Source: Adenophora triphylla var. japonica
Lineage: Eukaryota; Streptophyta; Magnoliopsida; Asterales; Campanulaceae
DNA length: 64,000 nt
Direction: 5' to 3'
NCBI GenBank assembly: GCA_022495995.1
Contig: JAFEMH010001240.1
Coordinates: forward strand, 124,001-188,000
Positions 58,422-64,000 of the stretch are shown here, piece by piece. Under the pieces are notes generated by a model. That model saw only the letters and a program-made list of their open reading frames with translations. It was not told the origin of the DNA and made no database searches. The position numbers and the translations under genes were made by a program. The stretch's first letter is position 1, and each line of letters begins with the position of its first letter.

Positions 58422-58658
58422 TATGTTAACTATTACTATTAATAGTATTAGTTAACTATAATAATAATAGTTACTTTATAAGTTAACTATTACTATTAAT
58501 TGTATTAATTAACTATAATAGTTACTATATAGGTTAACTATTACTATTAATAGTATTAGTTAACTATAATAGTTATTATATATGTTAACTATTACTATTA
58601 ATTGTATTAGTTAACTATAATAGTAATATTATTAGTTAACTATAATAGTTACTATATA

Positions 58659-58966
58659 CTCCCTCCGTCCCGTTCGAAAGGGCACAAATTTCCTTTTTGG
58701 ACGTCCCATTTAAAAGGGCACAACCCCAAAAAGGAAAGGTTTTATTATTTTTATACTCTTCTACCCCACTCATTCTCTCTCCTACTTTACTTTTATACTC
58801 ACAACATTCTCTCTCCTAACTATTCCTCCCACTCATTCTCTCTCCTATTTAATTTTTCATACTCACAACATTTAACCTTTTTCTCTTTCTTACATCACTT
58901 TTCTTATTCATTTCTTAATTTCTGTGCTAGGAGGCAAAATTGCCCTTTCGGACGGGACGGAGGGAG
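58659..58966. mobile_element. Stowaway MITE in the satellite (2)
   Basis: Ends CTCCCTCCGTCCCGTTCGA and CGGACGGGACGGAGGGAG with TA on both sides; same insertion phase as copy 1 but a different and oppositely oriented interior. Confidence 0.9.
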
Positions 58967-59191
58967 TATGTTAACTATTACTATTAATTGTATTAGTTAA
59001 CTATAATAGTTACTATATAAGTTAACTATTACTATTAATAGTATTAGTTAACTATAATAGTTACTATATATGTTAACTATTATTATAAATAGTATTAATT
59101 TACTATATAGGTTAAGTAATAGTATTATAGTTACAATATATATTAACTATTACTATTAATAATATTAGTTAATCATAATAGTTACTATATA

Positions 59192-59469
59192 CTCCCTCCG
59201 TCCCAATAGAAGCTGCCTGTTTTTTGCCTTGCACGCAAATTAATAAAATGGGTGAGAAGAAAAAATGTTGTGAATGTAATTTGAAAATAGGAGAGAGAAT
59301 GAGTGGAGGGAATAGTAAATTATATTGGTGTTGTGAGTATTAAAATAATGTAGGAGAGAGAATGAGTGGAGGGAATAGTAAAGATTTCTTTGCCAAAAAA
59401 GGAAAGTGAAAGCTTTTAACGGGACACCCAAAATGGCAAAATAGGAAACTTCTATTGGGACGGAGGGAG
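59192..59469. mobile_element. Stowaway MITE at the satellite edge (3)
   Basis: Ends CTCCCTCCGTCCCAATAGAA and TTCTATTGGGACGGAGGGAG with TA on both sides; the left flank is again 'ttactata', the right flank is no longer satellite. Confidence 0.9.
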
Positions 59470-59939
59470 TATATATCAAAGTAGCTCGTTAATAATGTCA
59501 ATGAGCATTTAGCTTAAAGACGTACTTTTTTCGGGAAGGTTAAGGGTTAGAACCCCTTACATTGTATTTAAAATGTTGTAATTTGAAAAGAAAATAGGTC
59601 GTTAGGTTTTTCATTCACTTTGTTAACGTCCATAAAAAATATTGCATACTGACATAAATTATGACATAAAAAATAAATGACATAAAGTATGAACATCATA
59701 AATAAAATATCAAAAATTGCTACATTGTTAATCACAATGCAATTTCTATTAAACTTATGTGCAACAAAGTTATTAAAATTGAACACAATTTTTCTAACGT
59801 TATAAATGTTAATGTTTTGATTCATTTATAATATACTTACATTATAAAAAATAAATCATGATATTAGCAAATTAGCTTTCTGTGCGAAGCACGGGTTACC
59901 TACTAGTCATTTGTAAGAATCAACAACTAATGGTGTACT
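59470..59939. other. Non-genic AT-rich spacer
   Basis: No gene is supported; contains 'tgcgaagcacgggttaccta' near 59881, a phrase often seen at Helitron or MITE margins, but no hairpin end was found. Confidence 0.35.
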
Positions 59940-60222
59940 ATAAAATTCCAATTGAATTATAGTATATTTATTGTAACAACTACTCAACTATCTTAGTTTT
60001 CAATAATACTGTAATTCATTACGAGACAAATCACATATACATTAAATATCACTTACTCAAATAGCATGTTGAAAAGGATAATGTTATTCTTTTAAAAGTT
60101 TATACTAATTATCAGTTAGATGATATACTGACAAAATCATTAGACACTAAACGTTTTAAATTTCTTAGAGGTGAACTAGGCATAATTGATATACGTGTAT
60201 GAACTGTGCTAACTTTGCTACT
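59940..60222 (+). pseudogene. Copia RNase H end fragment, unit B
   Basis: Reads TVIHYETNHIYIKYHLLK, then HVEKDNVILLKVYT, NYQLDDILTKSLDTKRFKFL and a final GELGIIDIRV stop. This is the C-terminus of a Copia polyprotein (the HIEIDCHFIREKV...ADILTKPL pattern) with stops and substitutions. Confidence 0.65.
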
Positions 60223-60289
60223 TGTGTAAACTCAATTGATTAAGAGATGATATCTCAATTTTACCCTCAATCCACCATCTCTCCTCAAC

Positions 60290-60480
60290 CTTAACCGACG
60301 ACATCTTCTCAACCGGTTACGTCTGTCAACTGGTCAAATACTCTTTACCAATCATAATCAACCGGTCACAAGCCGTAACCGGTCAAGCCTTCAATCGGTT
60401 ACTCTCAACCGGTCACTCCAGTTCAACTGGTCACCCAATGCCTAACCGACAACGAACTGCGATCGAATCCAATCCGTTTT
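60290..60480. repeat. Cluster of CAACCGGTCA-type words
   Basis: At least eight variants of 'tcaaccggtcac', 'caactggtcac', 'aatcggttac' within 190 bp. Single AACCGGT words recur within the following gene-like region (61870, 63905, 63940). Origin unknown. Confidence 0.6.
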
Positions 60481-61105
60481 AACCGACTTGGCTGACACCT
60501 GCTGTTCTTTCAAGTCTTTTCAGCCGCTAGTCTGACATAATTGTGAGCTGTCTACCAACTTTGTTTTATAGGATGATCAAAATTTTTATTTTGATAAAAA
60601 ATGTAATCTCTCTATCATTCCTATTTATTCAAAAGGTTATCTTTTTATTCATTATTATTTTTAAAATTTAAAATGTTGTACAAATGTTCCTAATTTTATG
60701 CTTCCATATTTTTATTTGCATTAAGTTCGTGTCCCATTATCTCCTATTTTTAAGATTCAGTTAAAACGTTTTGAACAAATTTTGCTATTTTCCATAAAAA
60801 CCTTCATATTTCCTATCTCTCTCATCCTCCTCACCCTATCTAAACGATTCAATAGGCAAACTATTTACTTTTTCAAAACTCTCTATCTCTCTCTCAAACT
60901 CTCTGCTCTCAATCTCCATCACCGACAAGATCTTCATCTTCTTTCATAGTTATTCAAAATCTTCAAATCTTTCCTCATCTCTCATCACTCTTAATCTGGT
61001 AACACTTAGAATACTTAGAAATTTTCAAAGGTATGAATATTTTTTCTGTATATCAAAAATGTTCTAACTTGAATTTTTTGTGTTTTTGATGTTTGATTTT
61101 TATAG
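60481..61105. other. Leader-like stretch before the decayed gene
   Basis: AT-rich, then a CT-rich leader (tctctatctctctctcaaac) before the ATG at 61106. An intron may lie at about 61031-61105 (gtatgaat ... tttatag). No other gene. Confidence 0.35.
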
Positions 61106-62754
61106 ATGGCTCCCAAACCAACTCCCAAGAAAGACATATATGGATATTACATTCTATCATCTTTCTTTGAGTCTAAGTAAGGCAAGCTTTTGAAAGCCAT
61201 TCGTGTTGGTGCTGGGGTTCTGCCATTTCTGTTGCCAGAGGGTTCAGAAGATATATATTATGATTTGTTGAATAAGATGTTTGATAATGGGTCTCTAGAT
61301 GACAACGCTAAGGCCGGTGAAGTGCCCTCAATTCTTTCAACCGTTGCTGGTGTGTCTGTCACCTTCTCCCCAGCCTCTATTGTTGAAGCCTTCCATACCC
61401 TTCCCTCAACAGGTCCCTCAACCATTTCCATTAAGAATATGAAGTTGGCCTGTGCTTAAATCAGAGATGATGAGCCCTTCGTGACCGGTGAGGATAACAA
61501 GAAAACTGACCTAGATCCTCTCAACTATGGCCTCGCTAAGATTGTTGACTGTTGCATCATCTGCCGGTCTGGATCACATCATTGTATCACCATGATCCAA
61601 TTTGAAGCCATGACTGACATCCTACTACAGAAGGAGTTTAATTGATATACATTTATCTACAATGTTATTGTGATTGCCTTCAAGAAATTTTACAAGAAGA
61701 AGCCTATAGCTAGAAGGCCATGCCATTATCTCCTCATCATCAGCAGAGTGTTGAGGAAAAACTCTGCAATTTTTGCTGCTTCTACTGGTCAAACTTCCTA
61801 CCCTCAGTCATGGGTGAAAACGTTTGTTAAAGCTGATAGGGGAAACATCTCAAAGGAGGGCACTACCTCAACCGGTGAAGCCTCAACCCCTAAAGTCTCA
61901 ACTGGTACTCAATCGATTGAGAAGAAGAAGAAATCTTATAAGCCAAAAAGGAAGAAAGCTGCTGAGCTTGAGTCCTCTCAACTGGCTCCCACCTTAACGG
62001 CCAAGAGGAAGGCAATCGATGCTCCATCGGTCAGCACATTCAAACCTGTTACTACCTCTCAACCGACGTTCCTTCTAACTCCCCAATAGTAAGACCCAAG
62101 AAAACGACTAGGAAGCATGTTGTTCAACCTCAGATCCATAAATTTCCTACTCCCTCCACTTCATCCTCCTTAATCAAATCCAAACCTATCCAAAAATCCA
62201 CCTCTCAACTGGCCAAAGAAAATGCAGAAAGAAAGAAGCTGATAGAATCTGACATTGCAAATTTTGTCCCCTTCATCCCTAAATGGTTGTTCTCTCACAA
62301 CTTTCTAAACGGTGAGATCCTTATAACCGATTATGCCTCAAATCCATCAGTTAGGAAGTTTCAACCAATCAGAAACCCAACCTTCCATATCTTTTATAAT
62401 AACCCTTGGGCTGTGCAAGACAAGCTTATTCCCTCACACAACTGAGTTTATCCCAATGATCATCTATCCCCATTCCTCATAAAATTACTCCAATTCCATG
62501 AGCTGCATAAGGATTATGTACCTGCTGGTAGGGTTGTAAATGAATCGAATCTTTTTTATTTGATTCGGTATTCGAATTCGATATTCGGTATTCGAATTCG
62601 AAAAATTCGAATTCGAATTCAAATTTTTATTTTGATTCGATAAGTATTCGAATTCGAATAATATCTCACGATATTCGATTCGAGTATTCGCGAATATTAT
62701 TCGAATAATATATATATATATTTAATATAAATATAATAAATATATTAATATATA

Positions 62755-62990
62755 CTCCCTCCGTCCCATTACAACTCGCACAGTTTGACTTTTTTATGAA
62801 GTTTGACCATACAATAACGAGAAATTAGAACATTTTGATGAAATTTTAAAAGTTGTTATTGATTTATTACTAACAACACTAACAATTAAAATTTTTAAAA
62901 TATAATTATAATATAACAATTTCTCGTAGTTGTATGGTCAATTTTCATAAAACAGCCAAACTGTGTGGGTTGTAATGGGATGGAGGGTAG
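62755..62990. mobile_element. Stowaway MITE (nested in a hAT MITE)
   Basis: Ends CTCCCTCCGTCCCATTACAA and TTGTAATGGGATGGAGGGTAG with TA on both sides. Confidence 0.8.
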
Positions 62991-62992
62991 TA

Positions 62993-62997
62993 TATAT

Positions 62998-63087
<90 letters not shown>
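62993..63087. repeat. (TA)n microsatellite
   Basis: About 95 bp of near-pure TA next to the Stowaway right end. Open frames through it on both strands are artefacts. Confidence 0.95.
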
Positions 63088-63091
<4 letters not shown>

Positions 63092-64000
63092 CTACGAATC
63101 GAATCGAATAATTCGAATATCAATTTCGAATCGAATACAAATCAATTTTTATATTCGAATACAAACGAATACGAATATTCGAATATTTTCACGAATATGT
63201 ATCGAATACGATGATATTCGATTCCATTCGATTCATTTACACCCCTACTTGCTGATGATGTGTAAAAGTATGTTGACTTTGAAAACACTCACGAGGAGAA
63301 AGGCATATACTTCAGCAAATACTTCCAGTTAAGTGAGTTTGATGCTTCTCTCTCCAAGCAGGATCTTCTTATACTCTACAACCGCTACTGTGACTTGCTT
63401 CCCAGACTATGGAATGCCATTTACCTTGCACAGGATCGGTTGCGTCAGGATATTATGGTTCATGCCGTGTGGGCTTACTTTGCTATGTTATATGAAGTCC
63501 AAGACAAATTGAAGGAATCTGACCCCTACCAGTTGGGGAGATATGAACTGCCTGATGATCTACTAACTCACATTGATGCTGAGCCTATCTCTTTGGGTCC
63601 AAGAAGAAATCAATTGATCAGAAATGTCATGTACCTTATTGAGAATATGTTGGAAGTGGATAGAGAGTTACAAGCCATGGGGAATATTAATCTAGCTGAC
63701 TTCTTCTCTTCATTCCATTCAAATAAAAACAAGTGGTCAACCATAACCGATGAAGAGATTGAAAGGATGGTGATGATGGTGATGGTGATGATTTTGATGA
63801 TGCTAATATGGGTGATGATAGTGAGCATTATAGCTCCAGTTTCAGCTCCAGTGGCCTTGATGAAAAGAGGAAAATGGATTTTGTGACTCCTCAATCGACG
63901 ATACCGGTTAGGAGATTATGAGTTGGCTTAACAGCTACATCACCGGTTACGAGCCTAGGAGGAGGAGATACTCTATCAGCTGCCTCATCGGTTAGACAAC

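Larger units (their letters stand above)
57938..59190. repeat. AT-rich satellite-like array, ~55-bp unit
   Basis: Units of the type 'gttaactattactattaata' + 'gtattagttaactataatag' + 'ttactatata' repeat through the block. Each unit is partly palindromic (gttaac ... gttaac). Two Stowaways interrupt the array and a third closes it on the right. Confidence 0.85.
53704..60222. repeat. Segmental duplication, unit B
   Basis: Same order as unit A: flank with 'ccagtcgccggcgccacctg', MULE, UGT, Copia relic. It has extra insertions at 55241-55931 and 57778-59880 but lacks the Tat element and the 52956 Stowaway. Confidence 0.8.
62529..63247. mobile_element. hAT MITE with TTCGAATTCG-rich ends
   Basis: The left end TAGGGTTGTAAATGAATCGA and right end (TCGATTC)ATTTACACCCCTA type are inverted repeats. 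The flanks CCTGCTGG and CTTGCTGA match at 6 of 8 bases, and removing the insert joins two halves of the surrounding broken gene. A Stowaway and a (TA)n are nested inside. Confidence 0.8.
61106..63886 (+). pseudogene. Decayed gene of unknown family, split by a MITE
   Basis: A broken frame starts MAPKPTPKKDIYGYYILSSF and continues with AIRVGAGVLPFLLPEGSEDI, TFSPASIVEAFHTLPSTGPS, then a Lys-rich region (KKKKSYKPKRKKAAELESS) and, after the MITE at 62529-63247, IYFSKYFQLSEFDASL and RLRQDIMVHAVWAYFAMLYE. Stops at about 61177, 61457, 61643, 62087 and 62443 and others. The Thr/Ser/Lys-rich middle and repeated sequence suggest a transposon-borne gene, but I do not recognise the family. It runs toward the right edge, where the frame changes near 63760 (ATGGTG run). 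Confidence 0.5.

Noticed and set aside
62938..63214. Ile/Tyr-rich frames
   Set aside because: Translation of (TA)n.

Overview
This is a window of nuclear DNA from a flowering plant, most likely a eudicot and probably an asterid; the lineage is inferred from general character, not from a search. The evidence is GT-AG introns, plant-only gene families (UGT75-type glycosyltransferases, an AN1 stress-associated protein, a plant mobile domain) and dense plant transposons, including more than a dozen Stowaway MITEs with CTCCCTCCGTCCC ends. There is no operon structure, CRISPR array or rRNA, and I saw no convincing tRNA.

Host genes are few. (1) The 5' end of an unrecognised gene lies at the left edge on the minus strand (exons at 2352-2322, 724-635 and 21 to beyond 1). 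(2) The splicing factor CWC22 occupies 17862-3947 (minus). Seven exons add up to an exact open frame of about 770 codons, but only if a 665-bp hAT MITE sitting inside exon 1 is left out. Its introns hold nested Stowaways, a solo LTR, a 3.2-kb RTE LINE and an RTE deletion derivative. (3) An intronless AN1 zinc-finger stress-associated protein is at 34159-33710 (minus). (4) Two intronless UGT75-like genes are at 52579-51245 and 57606-56260 (minus), products of a local segmental duplication.

The stretch 20.0-30.1 kb is a nest of transposons. A decayed Ac/Tam3-like hAT is split by an 8.1-kb Mutator-like element with about 260-bp terminal inverted repeats. That element carries a broken HROB (homologous recombination OB-fold) gene copy with introns, a MuDR-like N-terminal remnant and a plant mobile domain fragment. 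A 3.16-kb ZMYM1-like hAT is inserted exactly at an exon-donor boundary of the HROB copy. The Mutator-like element has 11 copies of a short inverted repeat (arms AAACTCGCTACAC) in three clusters. The hAT inside HROB appears to be the parent of the MITE that interrupts CWC22.

From 35 to 60 kb the order of events can be read. A unit with a 9-bp-TSD MULE, a UGT and a Copia remnant was duplicated. An 11.6-kb Tat-type Ty3/gypsy retrotransposon (37890-49454) then entered the left unit. A 1.2-kb block carrying a tRNA-type SINE was tandemly duplicated afterwards, taking the first 7 bp of the LTR with it. The Tat element has an antisense, intron-containing gene with a putative gypsy-type transposon domain and lacks the catalytic core of its reverse transcriptase. 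The right end (57.9-64 kb) holds an AT-rich satellite with three Stowaways and a decayed gene of unknown type split by another hAT MITE.
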